Notes: generated by a model from the sequence alone, not told the origin. DNA of 64,000 nucleotides from DAHUXT01 sp036273675 (GCA_036273675.1 DASUHD010000079.1:1-64000), one strand, 5' to 3'; positions 46,992-56,273 are shown, counted from the stretch's first letter. Made by a program: numbers and translations.

Positions 46992-47034
46992 GATGCGTTA
47001 GATGTGCCAGCGCTGGCGGAGTAGCGCGTCCAAC

Positions 47035-49296
47035 TCAGGCGCCAGCGGCCGCGGCGGTGTCATCACGCCGCGAGCGACGACGAGTTGGCAAGGCTGCTGC
47101 CACCAACTCCTCCAAACTGCTGCGCAATTTCTTGGCGTACCCCAGCCGTGTAAGCGTGCGGTGGAGATCCCCCAGGCTTATCTCTGGAGGTACGGCCACA
47201 GACTTTGGCCCGACGCGTCGCAGACGATAGGCACGCAGTTTTGGCGACGTGACCAATTCGCCCGCCAGCGCTTCATCGTTGACCTCCAGCAGAGTAATCC
47301 GTGGCTGCGGTGTCTCACGGCTCTGACGCGCCCAGTCGCGCAGGGTATAGATCACGTTTTGTGGCAGCGACTTCTGGCTGTGCGTCTGCAGGAAGCGCAA
47401 CACGTCGTCAACGGTCGTACCGTCCTCCATGCCGCGCCGAAGCGCCTCACGGGTAAGTGTGAACTGGCTGACGCGGCCCATCTGATCGAGCGAGGCGAAA
47501 CGCAACAGCCAGTAGATCGCGGGCATGTATGGCTCCATCAGCAGCACCTGGAAGTTCGGCTGAACGACCAGCGCGCGTGAGGAGAACATCTGGCTGGCGC
47601 TCTGTTCGCTGGCGAGCACCTCGGCGCCAAGCTCGGTGAGCATGAAGCTATCGGGATTGACTTGCTCGTTCGCGGTGGGAACCACCTCGCGGTTATAGCC
47701 AAGGGCCACCATACCCAGGTCATAGAGTGTTGAGCGGAACATCCCCGTGATAATCTCACCATCGGTGGCGTCCCAATGCGCGCGTAGCTCTTCGGCCAGC
47801 TTGAAACCCGCCTCTCCCGCGCATCGCTGCGAGGGACGCAAAACATAGGGATCGTCGCTTTGTAGTGTCGCCCGAAATGAGTCGAGTGAGTACCACACCC
47901 CGGTCTTGCAGCGTTTGAGCAGGCGGGTTACCAGGTCGCGCGCCAGCGGAATCTCGACGTAGAACGAGTGGAACTCGTGGTAACCAGCGCCAGGCACGTC
48001 GATCCACCAGCGATCGGTTGGCCAGCGGCGGAACAGTCGGCGCACCTGCATGACGAGGTCGTGTCGCGCCCAGGAATCAAGCTTTTGTCCCGGTGTTAGC
48101 TGATTGCGTTGCCGTGCGGTCGAGGGCGACGCCTCCACGAGGCCAAGATCATGCGCCTGTTGCTTGAGGAGATCCACATAGTCCAGCGCCTCGCGCTCGC
48201 TGCGGCGCGCCCTCTCACCCAGAAGCATGGGGGTCAACCTCTGTGCCGCACGCTTCGGCAGCGTCCCGGATCGTGTTAGTTCGATCTCCTGCCCATAAGA
48301 TGCCGCAACCAGTACCGCGATATCCCAGATAAAGGTGGTATCGGCGGGGCGCACGGCCTGGGGCGAATCAGACGTCTGAAGACCAATAATCGCATGCGGA
48401 CGCCCATCGGCGCGGGTAAGATTCGCCAGCGTTTCCTTTGGCAGGAAGAGAATGCGCTCGCCCTCGCTGAACGTATCGAACGCCAGCGCATATTCCTCGA
48501 AGGTATGGATGAGCGCGGAAAGCTCCCACTCGGTGAGATGCACCTGCGCGCGCAAGGCGTTGACGGTGACTCGGCCACCACGGCTTCGCAGCCAGTCGTA
48601 GGTCACCTGCACCCTCGCATCCACCCGCGCCAGCGCATAGCGTACCGCTTCAGCCTGTGTCAGATTCTCGGCGATGGCGGCGCGCACCTCATTGCGCGAA
48701 TAATACGCCTGAACGCTAAGCCCGAATCGACGCCCTATTTGATCAAGATCGCCCTGGCGATAGGGCATGAGCAGCTCATCCATGGTTTTGTCTGAGCGAT
48801 CGGCATGAGAAATGTAGAGCTCGCGGCCACTGGCGTACAGACTGGTCACCAGTTCTGTAGGCACGTAGGCGATGAGCTTCTCTTCGATGGCTGCCTGGGT
48901 ATTGCGCGGCGCTGAGTACCCGTAAAAGGTTACTCGCTGCCCGATAAGCTCGGTGCCTTGAACCTTCGCCGTTTCGACAAAGACTAAATGGCGCTCGACC
49001 AGGCGATTGAGTGTAGCCTCGGCCTCATCCTCATCGAGGTGAGTACGCTCGGCGATGCTCTCAACCAGACACCAGTTTCGCGCGGATGGCCCAGCGACGG
49101 CAAAGAGGACGCGACGCTCATCCTCGGTCAGATGCTCCCATACGAAACGAGCGGCAATCGTGTCACGCATCGCTCGTTCGAGTTTCTGACGCGCTTCGGC
49201 GGTATCGGTGGCAGGCGGCTCAGCGCCCCACCATCCTGCCAACTCGCGCAGGGAGCAGAGTGATTCATCTGCGAGGATAACACTCAGGCTTTTCAT
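47035..49296 (-). CDS. Helicase-associated (XPB/Ssl2-like N-terminal domain) protein
   Basis: A 753-residue protein of the bacterial helicase-associated domain family. Near the C-terminus (about 580-690) VVQPNFQVLLMEPYMPAIYW, FTLTREALRRGMEDGTTVDD, and LRFLQTHSQKSLPQNVIYTL form the Helicase_C_3/XPB-like module; the N-terminal 450 residues contain winged-helix-like segments (TEDERRVLFAVAG, EDEAEATLNRLVERHLVFV). There is no Walker motif, so it is not itself a helicase; it usually partners with an XPB-type helicase, which is not in this window. The C-terminal tail is basic. GGAGGG nine bases before ATG 49296 sets the start. Confidence 0.85.
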   Translation of the reverse strand: MKSLSVILADESLCSLRELAGWWGAEPPATDTAEARQKLERAMRDTIAARFVWEHLTEDERRVLFAVAGPSARNWCLVESIAERTHLDEDEAEATLNRLVERHLVFVETAKVQGTELIGQRVTFYGYSAPRNTQAAIEEKLIAYVPTELVTSLYASGRELYISHADRSDKTMDELLMPYRQGDLDQIGRRFGLSVQAYYSRNEVRAAIAENLTQAEAVRYALARVDARVQVTYDWLRSRGGRVTVNALRAQVHLTEWELSALIHTFEEYALAFDTFSEGERILFLPKETLANLTRADGRPHAIIGLQTSDSPQAVRPADTTFIWDIAVLVAASYGQEIELTRSGTLPKRAAQRLTPMLLGERARRSEREALDYVDLLKQQAHDLGLVEASPSTARQRNQLTPGQKLDSWARHDLVMQVRRLFRRWPTDRWWIDVPGAGYHEFHSFYVEIPLARDLVTRLLKRCKTGVWYSLDSFRATLQSDDPYVLRPSQRCAGEAGFKLAEELRAHWDATDGEIITGMFRSTLYDLGMVALGYNREVVPTANEQVNPDSFMLTELGAEVLASEQSASQMFSSRALVVQPNFQVLLMEPYMPAIYWLLRFASLDQMGRVSQFTLTREALRRGMEDGTTVDDVLRFLQTHSQKSLPQNVIYTLRDWARQSRETPQPRITLLEVNDEALAGELVTSPKLRAYRLRRVGPKSVAVPPEISLGDLHRTLTRLGYAKKLRSSLEELVAAALPTRRRSRRDDTAAAAGA

Positions 49297-49534
49297 TGTG
49301 CCGGTCCCTCCGAAAGCGCTCACCATGCGACCAACCTGTTTTCCTGCCATCGGCGCTACCGATGAGCACACGCTACAGGCAGATCGCAGCGGTTGACGAA
49401 CACTTCCATTCCTCCATAGAACGTCAGGATAACGTCAGGCGAGTACCGGCGCCCTTTCACACAAACAGGCCACGTATATACGGAGTTAGTCCGCTACACA
49501 GCCCACATGAGGAAAGAAGCGCCAGCCGCGCTGG

Positions 49535-50503
49535 CTAGACGTCTTCCCTCATTGCGGGTACAGTCGTGGACTTAGCGGACTTGGATGATGGCTCCTCTCC
49601 ATCATACTGCGGAAGTATACGGGTGGATATGCCGAAGTTTTGCACGAAGTGAATGACCTCACGGGCAACCTGGCTGGGAGTGGATGCGCCAGCGGTAATT
49701 GCCACGCGCTGCTTGCCCTCCAGGATGCCTGGCGGAAGATCAGCCAGCGACTCGATGCGAATCGCAGGGCTACCAGCCAGTTCTTCAGCCACCTGGACGA
49801 GCCGGTTGGTGTTGTTGCTGCGTGGGTCGCCGACGACGATCGTCAGATCCGCGCCGCGCGCCATACGCGCGACTGCCTCCTGCCGGTCCTGCGTCGCCTT
49901 GCATATCTCGTTGAAGACCTCGGCGTGTGGGAATCGCCTGCATATTGCCTCGACCAACCGTCTCGTGTCCCACTGGCTGAGCGTTGTCTGAGTGGTCACC
50001 ATCAGCTTCTCGGCATGCAAGATACGCTCGGGCAGCGCATCGAGGTCTGCCTCAGTTTCTACCAGGTAGACGGCGTTGGGCGCTTCCCCCACGACACCTT
50101 CAGGTTCGGGATGGCCCTTTTTGCCGATATAGAGAATCTGATAGCCTCGTTCCGCGAAATCAAGCACGAGGTTATGCGTTTTGGTCACATCAGGGCAGGT
50201 CGCGTCGATCACATGTAGGCCGCGCTCGTGGGCGCGCTCCTTGACGCGAGGCGAGACGCCATGCGCGGTGAAGATGACGGTTCCCTCAGCCACCTGGTCG
50301 AGAATCGCCGCCCGGTTTGATCCATCGAGCGTGAGGACGCCAAGCCGGTTGAGCTCCTCAACAGCAAAGCGATTGTGAACGATGAGGCCAATGATATATA
50401 TAGGACGCGGCAGCGAGGGATCTCTGGCCGCTTTCCGCGCGATTTCCATTGCATCCACAACACCATAGCAGTAACCGCGTGGAGTGACTTTTATTACGTC
50501 CAT
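49535..50503 (-). CDS. 4-hydroxy-3-methylbut-2-enyl diphosphate reductase IspH
   Basis: A 322-residue iron-sulfur enzyme, the last step of the MEP pathway, making IPP and DMAPP from HMBPP. The three cluster cysteines are C12 (GYCYGV), C103 (DATCPDV) and C201 (EICKATQDRQ), matching the E. coli positions C12, C96 and C197 with small shifts. IFTAHGVSP, VGDPRSNNTNRL and AGASTPSQVAREVI are diagnostic. Implies that the organism uses the MEP rather than the mevalonate route. A weak AAAGGTGAT lies upstream of the ATG. The 60-residue gene ends about 95 bases before its start. Confidence 0.97.
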   Translation of the reverse strand: MDVIKVTPRGYCYGVVDAMEIARKAARDPSLPRPIYIIGLIVHNRFAVEELNRLGVLTLDGSNRAAILDQVAEGTVIFTAHGVSPRVKERAHERGLHVIDATCPDVTKTHNLVLDFAERGYQILYIGKKGHPEPEGVVGEAPNAVYLVETEADLDALPERILHAEKLMVTTQTTLSQWDTRRLVEAICRRFPHAEVFNEICKATQDRQEAVARMARGADLTIVVGDPRSNNTNRLVQVAEELAGSPAIRIESLADLPPGILEGKQRVAITAGASTPSQVAREVIHFVQNFGISTRILPQYDGEEPSSKSAKSTTVPAMREDV

Positions 50504-50599
50504 TGAAACCGTATCACCTTTCGCTTTCTGAGTCTTGATACGACGCTATTGCGCCAGCGAGACTCAGGATGGCGAAACGCCAGAGGGTTGGTCGGCTTT

Positions 50600-50782
50600 T
50601 CAGGCGCGAGCCTTCTGGAAGAGCGCCTCGAACGCTGAGGAATCGAGTCGGACAATCGTTGCCTCGCACAACTCCTCCGTAAACTCGTCACTCTCGGAGA
50701 GTTCGGGATCGTCGCCCAGTGCAGGCTGCTCGGCAGGCAGCCATCCATGCGGCGCGCCGTGCGATGTCTTCGTAGAATCCAA
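50600..50782 (-). CDS. Small acidic 60-residue protein of unknown family
   Basis: A 60-residue frame begun by TTG 50782, eight bases after a perfect AAAGGAG, the strongest SD arrangement in this part of the window. The sequence is acidic in the middle (DDPELSESDEFTEELCEA) with a C-terminal helix SSAFEALFQKARA. A single Cys is present. The pattern recalls leader-type RiPP precursors or small antitoxin-like proteins, but I recognise no family. No modifying enzyme gene is adjacent; the next genes are ispH (downstream on the strand) and a palindrome lies 125 bases upstream. Confidence 0.55.
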   Translation of the reverse strand: MDSTKTSHGAPHGWLPAEQPALGDDPELSESDEFTEELCEATIVRLDSSAFEALFQKARA

Positions 50783-51102
50783 GTGTCAGGCTCCTTTCGG
50801 AATCCAATTCCGGCCGCTTGCGAGATGCGCAGAGGTGTACTGGGCTCTCGCTGTGCCAACCCATAAGCGCCTCAGTATAATATTGTACCTCATGGGCCGA
50901 CCCAGAGTGGGTATACCCACACATACCTACATACCGGGCGCCGGGATTGTCACCAGTATACCATAGCTCCCAACTTGGAAATCCTGCCATGTCCGGCCAG
51001 TTCACGACACGGACAGGCGCACAGTGTATCTAAAACCGCATGCTATACTGCTCCAGCCCATGTGGCGCTGCAGGAAGCCCGCTGTTGCAAGGAGCCAGAC
51101 GT
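50783..51102. other. Divergent intergenic region with palindrome
   Basis: 320 bases between the small gene (reverse) and the amidohydrolase gene (forward). AT-rich -10-like stretches TATAAT (50875-50880 area) occur on both strands, and the palindrome 50907-50920 is the main structured feature. No gene is seen. Confidence 0.4.
50907..50920. promoter_or_regulatory. Perfect 14-bp palindrome GTGGGTATACCCAC
   Basis: A perfect dyad about 125 bases upstream of the small gene and 190 bases upstream of the amidohydrolase gene. This could be an operator for a dimeric regulator. Its family is not recognised. Confidence 0.45.
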
Positions 51103-51972
51103 ATGATTATTGACTTCCATACCCATATCTTTCCACCGGAAATCATCGCGCAGAGAGAGCGATTTATTGCGCGCGATCCATGGTTCGCAGAGCTGTATGG
51201 TAACCCTCGCGCCAAAATGGCTGACGCGAATGACCTGGTGGCTTCGATGAATGCTGATGGCGTTGACTGCTCAGTGACTTTCCCATTCGGCTGGAGCGAT
51301 CCAGGGCTGATCGAGGACTGCAATAGCTACGTGATCGAGGCAATGCAGCGATATCCCGGGCGCGTTATCGGTCTGGCGGCGGCGCAGCCACTGGCAGGTG
51401 CGCGGGCAGTCACCGAGGTGGAACGTTGCGCGGGTGCGGGCATGCCTGGCATTGGCGAGCTGATGCCGCATGGCCAGGGCTATCGGCTGAGCGAGACGTG
51501 GCACTTCGAGCCACTTGCCGAGGTCGCGCGGGCCTACAATCTGTTTATCCTGACGCATACAAGCGAGCCGATTGGCCATCTCTATGCTGGTAAAGGCGAT
51601 GTGACGCCGGCCGAATTGCAGGCATTTCTCACGGCGTTTCCCGATCTACGCATTGTTGCGTCGCATTGGGGAGGGGGATATCCCTTTTATGAGCTGATGC
51701 CAGAGGTTCACGCTGCAGCCACGCAGCTCTGGTATGATTCCGCCGCCTCGCTCTATCTGTACCGGCCCGAGGTATTTGCTATCGTCGCACGGATCGCCGG
51801 GCCAGAGAAGCTGTTGTGGGCCAGCGACTTTCCACTGCTGGGCCAGCGGCGCATGCTGGACTACGCGCGCGCGTCGGGCCTATCTGATACCGAACTGGCG
51901 CTGGCGCTCGGTGGCAACGCCGCCACACTGCTTGGCGCAGCGCTCACCGGTAGCCCACCAACGGATGAGTGA
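51103..51972 (+). CDS. Amidohydrolase-2-family metal-dependent hydrolase/decarboxylase
   Basis: A 289-residue TIM-barrel enzyme of the amidohydrolase-2 (ACMSD-like) family. Metal ligands: MIIDFHTHIF (H6, H8), FILTHTSEP (His), RIVASHWGG (His), and WASDFPLLG (catalytic Asp). The family includes decarboxylases of aromatic acids and lactonases, so the substrate is not assigned. AAGGAG eight bases before ATG 51103 fixes the start. It precedes the MBL-fold gene in the same direction, about 130 bases apart. Confidence 0.9.
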   Translation: MIIDFHTHIFPPEIIAQRERFIARDPWFAELYGNPRAKMADANDLVASMNADGVDCSVTFPFGWSDPGLIEDCNSYVIEAMQRYPGRVIGLAAAQPLAGARAVTEVERCAGAGMPGIGELMPHGQGYRLSETWHFEPLAEVARAYNLFILTHTSEPIGHLYAGKGDVTPAELQAFLTAFPDLRIVASHWGGGYPFYELMPEVHAAATQLWYDSAASLYLYRPEVFAIVARIAGPEKLLWASDFPLLGQRRMLDYARASGLSDTELALALGGNAATLLGAALTGSPPTDE

Positions 51973-52104
51973 CTTGCGTTCCCACGGGGAGCGGGATACG
52001 ATAGGCGGAGACGGTCAGTGTTATGAATCTGGCAGGTATCTTGGTCGTGTCGGTTTTGCGCTGTATTTCAGCATGTGCGCTCTCAGGCGAAAGTGTGGTG
52101 TGTT

Positions 52105-52965
52105 GTGCGGGTAGTCTCCCTTGGCAGCGGCAGCGATGGGAATGCCATCCTCGTGCAGAACGACACCACAACTGTTCTGGTGGACGATGGCTTCGGACTG
52201 AGAGAGCTGAAAAGCCGCCTGAACCAGGCGCACGTCAAGCAAGAGGATATCAGCGCAATTCTGATTACACATGAGCACTCCGACCATGCTGGCGGCGCGC
52301 GAACGTTAGCGCGTCACCTTGGCATCCCCTTGATTGCCGATCCGCGCACCCTCAATGCGCTCTTCGCGACGCCAGAACGCGGCATGCCAGGCGCGCCGCC
52401 ACCGGAGCGTGTCGAGATGCCGGTTGGACACGCGCTGTCATGGGGCAGACTTGAGATCGCAAGCTTTCCAGTCTCGCATGACGCCGTCGCGCCGTGTGGC
52501 TATCTACTTTCCAGCGCGGCCTGGCGCGTCTTCGTGGCGACCGATACGGGGGTGGTGACCGATGCGATGCTCGAAGCGATGCGGTCGGCGCACCTGATTA
52601 TTGTTGAGGCGAACCATGACCACGAGCGGCTCTTGAACGGCCCCTATCCCTGGTACCTCAAGCAGCGAATCCTCGGCCCAACGGGCCATCTTTCCAATGA
52701 CCAGACGAAACTCGCATTGGAAAAATCTCTGGATGATGGGCCGCGCTGGCTCTGGCTGGCGCATCTGAGCCGAACGAATAATACGCCCGACATCGCTCGC
52801 GCCTGCATTCGCGAACATCTGCGACAGTTCGGACTGCGCCATATTCAGCCGCAACCGCTGCCACACGCGTTTGGCCCGATGTGGGACAGCGCCGCGCTTT
52901 GGGCGACTCCGCCGAAATCGGCGCCAGGCGAGACCTCGGCTTCTCCTAAAGTGATGAATGGGTAG
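52105..52965 (+). CDS. MBL-fold metallohydrolase (WalJ/YycJ-like)
   Basis: A 286-residue metallo-beta-lactamase-fold hydrolase. The N-terminus MRVVSLGSGSDGNAILVQ and the metal motif THEHSDH (H56, H58, D60, H61) match the YycJ/WalJ subgroup, which are 5'-exonuclease-like proteins linked with cell-wall signalling and DNA repair. PVSHDAVAPCGY, VATDTGV and EANHDHERL complete the active site. GTG 52105 is chosen because the family begins there; earlier GTG codons at 52075 and 52093 are possible and no clear SD decides between them. C-terminal 35 residues are unusual and Pro/Ser-rich. Confidence 0.87.
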   Translation: MRVVSLGSGSDGNAILVQNDTTTVLVDDGFGLRELKSRLNQAHVKQEDISAILITHEHSDHAGGARTLARHLGIPLIADPRTLNALFATPERGMPGAPPPERVEMPVGHALSWGRLEIASFPVSHDAVAPCGYLLSSAAWRVFVATDTGVVTDAMLEAMRSAHLIIVEANHDHERLLNGPYPWYLKQRILGPTGHLSNDQTKLALEKSLDDGPRWLWLAHLSRTNNTPDIARACIREHLRQFGLRHIQPQPLPHAFGPMWDSAALWATPPKSAPGETSASPKVMNG

Positions 52966-52994
52966 CATCGACCAGCGTGGGAATCGCGGGGAAG

Positions 52995-53684
52995 TCAACG
53001 GCCGTATCCGTAGCTTCGTTGCTGCTCTTGTCCGCATGCCGTGGCGAGGGCATCGAGACGCCGTGCCAGAGAGAGGTGCGCCCGGAACTGCAGGGCGCTA
53101 ATAGTACCCGGCTTCTTTGACATGAACTCTGCCACTTCGTCAAGCGGGTAGCCAAGGATGCAGCGATACAGGATGACGGAGCGCTGGTCTGGGGGAAGCT
53201 GGTTGAGGGCGTTCACCGTCTCGGTCCAGCTTTCACGCGCCATAAGCACAAGCAGCGGATCGCCTTCCTCGGCGACACTCTGCGCTTCATTGTTGTGTTT
53301 GTTCGTCAGCTCCACCTGGGGATGTGACTTTGTCCGGCGATAATGCACCAGAACCTGATTGCGAGCGATGCCTAGCAGCCAGGCGGCAAAGCCCAGCTCA
53401 TCTGTTGCTCGCGTCGAGCCAATCCCGCGAATCATGGCGACGAAGGTCTCGGATGTGATGTCTTCAGCGGAAGGTATATCCGCGACACGCGAAACGACAT
53501 AGCGGAAGATGGCAGACTGAAATCGACGGTAGAGCATGCCAATCGCAGGCTGATCGTTGCTCCTGGCTCGTATGAGCACCTGCTCAAAGGGGGTCGCTGG
53601 AGGCCAGGTCATTCCAACCCGCTCAGCATATGTGCTGTAGCGATTAGGCAAGCTGGGCTGTGGTTGCTGTCGAAAGTCGCCCAC
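52995..53684 (-). CDS. ECF-type sigma-70 factor
   Basis: A 229-residue alternative sigma factor. Region 2 is YRRFQSAIFRYVVSRV with SAEDITSETFVAMI, and region 4 contains LNQLPPDQRSVILYRCILG with YPLDEVAEFMSKKPGTISAL, a helix-turn-helix for -35 recognition. A 40-residue N-terminal extension precedes region 2. GTG 53684 is set by GGAGGAG six bases upstream; the earlier GTG 53714 is less likely. No anti-sigma factor gene is adjacent, so regulation may be by other means. Targets cannot be read from the window. Confidence 0.9.
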   Translation of the reverse strand: MGDFRQQPQPSLPNRYSTYAERVGMTWPPATPFEQVLIRARSNDQPAIGMLYRRFQSAIFRYVVSRVADIPSAEDITSETFVAMIRGIGSTRATDELGFAAWLLGIARNQVLVHYRRTKSHPQVELTNKHNNEAQSVAEEGDPLLVLMARESWTETVNALNQLPPDQRSVILYRCILGYPLDEVAEFMSKKPGTISALQFRAHLSLARRLDALATACGQEQQRSYGYGR

Positions 53685-54076
53685 TGCGCACTCCTCCACA
53701 CCTGTCGTCTTCACATCCCATGTCCAACCACTGACATAGCGGCCACCACTAGATATAAGCGCCGCACGGTTTCGTGGCCGTAGTGTTGTGGTTAATCAAA
53801 GCACCGGAGTTCGCATATTTTGCAATTATACGCTGGAAGTGTTTGTGGGGCGCCAACAACATGGCCATCTGTGCTATGGCTAGAAGCGACTCATGAGCAC
53901 CAGGAAGATGTCCCTGCGAGCCGCATGTGGCCAAGAGAGCAATACAGAGACGATGGCTTCGTCGATCATCCGATGGAGGTTATGAGGAGTGACTTAGGAA
54001 AAGGAGTAGAGACGTGTGCGCCTAAATAGCGTCACGTCTCCTGGCATATTGCGCCGCACGACCACGAGGGTCGTGG
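53685..54076. other. Intergenic region, 390 bases, after acpP and before the sigma gene
   Basis: Between two reverse genes. A TATAAT -10-like sequence on the reverse strand (53830-53825) may belong to the sigma-factor promoter; the -35 is not clear. Near 54009-54040 is a hairpin GAGACGTG/CACGTCTC which could end the acpP operon. No gene is supported. Confidence 0.45.
54009..54040. terminator. Hairpin downstream of acpP
   Basis: Perfect eight-base stem GAGACGTG/CACGTCTC with a 16-base loop, about 40 bases after the acpP stop on the reverse strand. A shorter ACCACGA/TCGTGGT hairpin (54061-54077) abuts the stop. Neither has a clear U-run, so termination is only likely. Confidence 0.45.
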
Positions 54077-54328
54077 TTAGTTGGTATGCTCGTAGATATA
54101 GTCTACAGCTTCGCCAACCGTGGTGAGTTTCTCGGCGTCCTCGTCGCTAATCTGGAGGCCAAACTGCTCCTCCAGCGACATGATCAACTCGACCAGGTCG
54201 AGCGAGTCAGCGTTGAGATCCTCAGTGAACGAGGCTGTATCGGTCACTTCACTCTCGTCTACGCCGAGCTGTTCCGCAATCACGGGCTTGAGCTTCGCCA
54301 TGATCTCTTCTTTGGACATTGACGCCAT
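54077..54328 (-). CDS. Acyl carrier protein AcpP
   Basis: An 83-residue acidic carrier for fatty-acid synthesis. The phosphopantetheine attachment serine is S42 in NADSLDLVELIM. The family features, IAEQLGVDESEV and ISDEDAEKLTTVGEAVDYI, are all present. Start ATG 54328 overlaps the nusB stop by one base (TAATG), so it is coupled to nusB. It is the last gene of the rpmF-fabD-asp23-nusB-acpP run. Confidence 0.97.
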   Translation of the reverse strand: MASMSKEEIMAKLKPVIAEQLGVDESEVTDTASFTEDLNADSLDLVELIMSLEEQFGLQISDEDAEKLTTVGEAVDYIYEHTN

Positions 54329-54783
54329 TACCTAACCTCACTTCCGGCACCTGATGCCGACAATCCTGATAATCCCTGTGTACGGTTGAAAATCGTGCCT
54401 AGCACGCCATTCACAAAGCGGCTTGACGTGTCGCTGCCAAACGACTTGGCGAGTTCCACCGCTTCATTGATAGCAGCCTTTGCTGGCACAGAATTATTAA
54501 ACAGAATCTCGTAAATTGCAAGCCTCAGGACATTCTTGTCGATTCGAGCCATCTGCGCAATTGGCCATTCGGGAGCCACCTCCTGAATGGCGGTGTCAAT
54601 CGCATCGAGATGTTCGAGCACCCCATGGGCCAATTCGCCAGCATACTCGGCCACACGCGGTGAGAGCCGCCGCTCCTCCACATGACGCTGGATGACATCT
54701 TCCACGTCATGGTGAGCAGTGTCGTACTCGTAGAGCGTTTGTAGCGCCGTGATGCGAGCCTGACGGCGAAGTGTTGTGCGCAT
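54328..54783 (-). CDS. Transcription antitermination factor NusB
   Basis: A 151-residue helical protein that with NusE/S10 binds boxA RNA in rRNA antitermination. MRTTLRRQARITALQTLYEY is the typical opening and NSVPAKAAINEAVELAKSFG with SSRFVNGVLGTI the typical end. Only four bases separate it from the asp23 stop, and its own stop overlaps the acpP start. In Gram-positive bacteria asp23-nusB pairs are also common. Confidence 0.97.
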   Translation of the reverse strand: MRTTLRRQARITALQTLYEYDTAHHDVEDVIQRHVEERRLSPRVAEYAGELAHGVLEHLDAIDTAIQEVAPEWPIAQMARIDKNVLRLAIYEILFNNSVPAKAAINEAVELAKSFGSDTSSRFVNGVLGTIFNRTQGLSGLSASGAGSEVR

Positions 54784-54787
54784 AGGT

Positions 54788-55201
54788 CTATGCTACATCC
54801 TGGACATACACATTGATCTCACTGGCTTGCATCCCGAGAATGTGGTCAACAGCCTGCCCCACCGCCTCCTGAACCGCCACGCCAACCCCGATGAGATTGA
54901 CGTCTGGCTGCGCGATCAGATAGAGATCGATGGACACAACATCCTCGCGCACGACCAGCGCAACGCCATGAATTGGCAAGGAGCGACCAATCAGATGTGG
55001 CCACTGGCTGACGTTCATCGCGAGCCGCGCGACACCCTGCACGCTCAGCGCAGCCTCTTCGATGACCGTCCGCAGCACCCGGCGAGCGATTCGTACCGAG
55101 CCGAGGTTCTCCGACGCGTAGTCGTGGGCTGATAGCAATGGCGTCTCGACCGGCTCCGCGCCAGCCTGGCCCTCCGGCACGCCGTTCCGTGCTGTCGTCA
55201 T
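54788..55201 (-). CDS. Asp23/Gls24-family envelope stress protein
   Basis: A 137-residue protein of the Asp23/Gls24 family, linked with membrane/cell-wall homeostasis in Firmicutes. The core is VRIARRVLRTVIEEAALSVQ with GVARLAMN, then VALVVREDVVSIDLYLIAQ and the C-terminal helix VQEAVGQAVDHILGMQ plus VNVYVQDV-like strand. The GAGGGGG SD lies about eight bases before the ATG. It sits between fabD and nusB, the order also found in clostridia. Confidence 0.9.
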   Translation of the reverse strand: MTTARNGVPEGQAGAEPVETPLLSAHDYASENLGSVRIARRVLRTVIEEAALSVQGVARLAMNVSQWPHLIGRSLPIHGVALVVREDVVSIDLYLIAQPDVNLIGVGVAVQEAVGQAVDHILGMQASEINVYVQDVA

Positions 55202-55247
55202 GCCAACGCCCCCTCTCCGTAAATCCGCACCACGACAGACTCAAGGC

Positions 55248-56273
55248 TCAGGTGTGCAACCGCTCCGCAGCGGATGCAAGATCCGCCACCGCGCCCACGG
55301 ATACAATCGTCGCGCCCTTCGCGATGCGTCTGATCAGTCCGGCGAGCACCTGGCCGACCCCGATCTCCACAAATGTCTCAACACCGTGGTCGACGAGATA
55401 TTCCACCGTTCGCGTCCATTGTACCGGAGAGACTATCTGTTGCGCCAGTTCTTCGCGCAATTGCGCCTCAGTGATGAGCGGCTTCGCGGTAATATTCGCG
55501 ACGACCGGAACGCCAGGAGCGGTCACAGGAGCTGCCTGAACAGCCGTGGCCAGCGCTTCTGCGGCGGGAACCATCACCGACGAGTGGAACGCGCCGCTGA
55601 CTGCCAGCGGTACGACCCGCTTTGCGCCCGCCGCGCGCGCAAGCTCCATCGCGGCTTCCAGTGCAGGCATCGCGCCGGAAATCACGACCTGACCAGGGGC
55701 GTTGACGTTGGCGACAACCACGCGCCCCACGCCTGGATGCTCGGCCAGTTGGTCCGCGGAAAGACCGGCTCGCGTCTTGTCGGTCGCCTCGGCACAGATG
55801 ACCATCAGCGCGTCAGCACCTACACCAAGCACCGCTGCCATGCCACTGGAGCATCGCAGACCCTCTTCGTGCATCAGACGCCCGCGCTCGCGCACCAGGC
55901 GCAGCGTATCCGCAACACCCAACGCGCCAGACGCGGCCACCGCGCTATACTCGCCGACGCTATGCCCCGCGACAAATGCCGGTTGAATTGGGCCATGCAG
56001 AACCGGACCGTTGTCGGGCTCCGCGCCAGCCGCCTCTTGCAGCGCAGCAAGGAGCGCCAGACTGGTGGCGACGATAGCGGGCTGGGTATTTACCGTTTCA
56101 CGGAGAGCTGACTCTGGCCCCTGGAAGCAGAGGGCCGAGAGTGAAAAACCCAGCGCATCATCGGCTATCTCGTACACTGACCGCGCAGCAGGAGATGCTT
56201 GAAAGATATCTGCGCCCATCCCAACCGTCTGGCTTCCCTGACCCGGGAATACGAACGCAATGCGCTGGCTCAA
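55248..56273 (-). CDS. Malonyl-CoA:ACP transacylase FabD
   Basis: A 341-residue enzyme loading malonyl onto ACP for fatty-acid elongation. FVFPGQGSQTVGMG is the start, VAGHSVGEYSA holds the nucleophile S105, R-ERG the malonyl-binding Arg, and VSGAFHSS the catalytic H230. Start is TTG 56273 with a strong GGAGGGG just upstream. The fold is longer than E. coli FabD (309), mainly in loops between the subdomains. Its ACP partner lies three genes downstream in the same operon. Confidence 0.96.
   Translation of the reverse strand: MSQRIAFVFPGQGSQTVGMGADIFQASPAARSVYEIADDALGFSLSALCFQGPESALRETVNTQPAIVATSLALLAALQEAAGAEPDNGPVLHGPIQPAFVAGHSVGEYSAVAASGALGVADTLRLVRERGRLMHEEGLRCSSGMAAVLGVGADALMVICAEATDKTRAGLSADQLAEHPGVGRVVVANVNAPGQVVISGAMPALEAAMELARAAGAKRVVPLAVSGAFHSSVMVPAAEALATAVQAAPVTAPGVPVVANITAKPLITEAQLREELAQQIVSPVQWTRTVEYLVDHGVETFVEIGVGQVLAGLIRRIAKGATIVSVGAVADLASAAERLHT

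Larger units (their letters stand above)
46531..47034. other. Intergenic region upstream of the Nramp fusion gene
   Basis: 500 bases. It contains the inverted repeat at 46599-46624 close to the Nramp start and the bidirectional hairpin at 46954-46990 after the helicase-associated gene. The rest (46630-46950) shows no gene. Confidence 0.5.

Noticed and set aside
50494..50859. A 121-codon reverse frame overlapping the 60-residue gene
   Set aside because: It overlaps the gene with the perfect SD in another frame, is Arg/Ser-rich and has no SD of its own.
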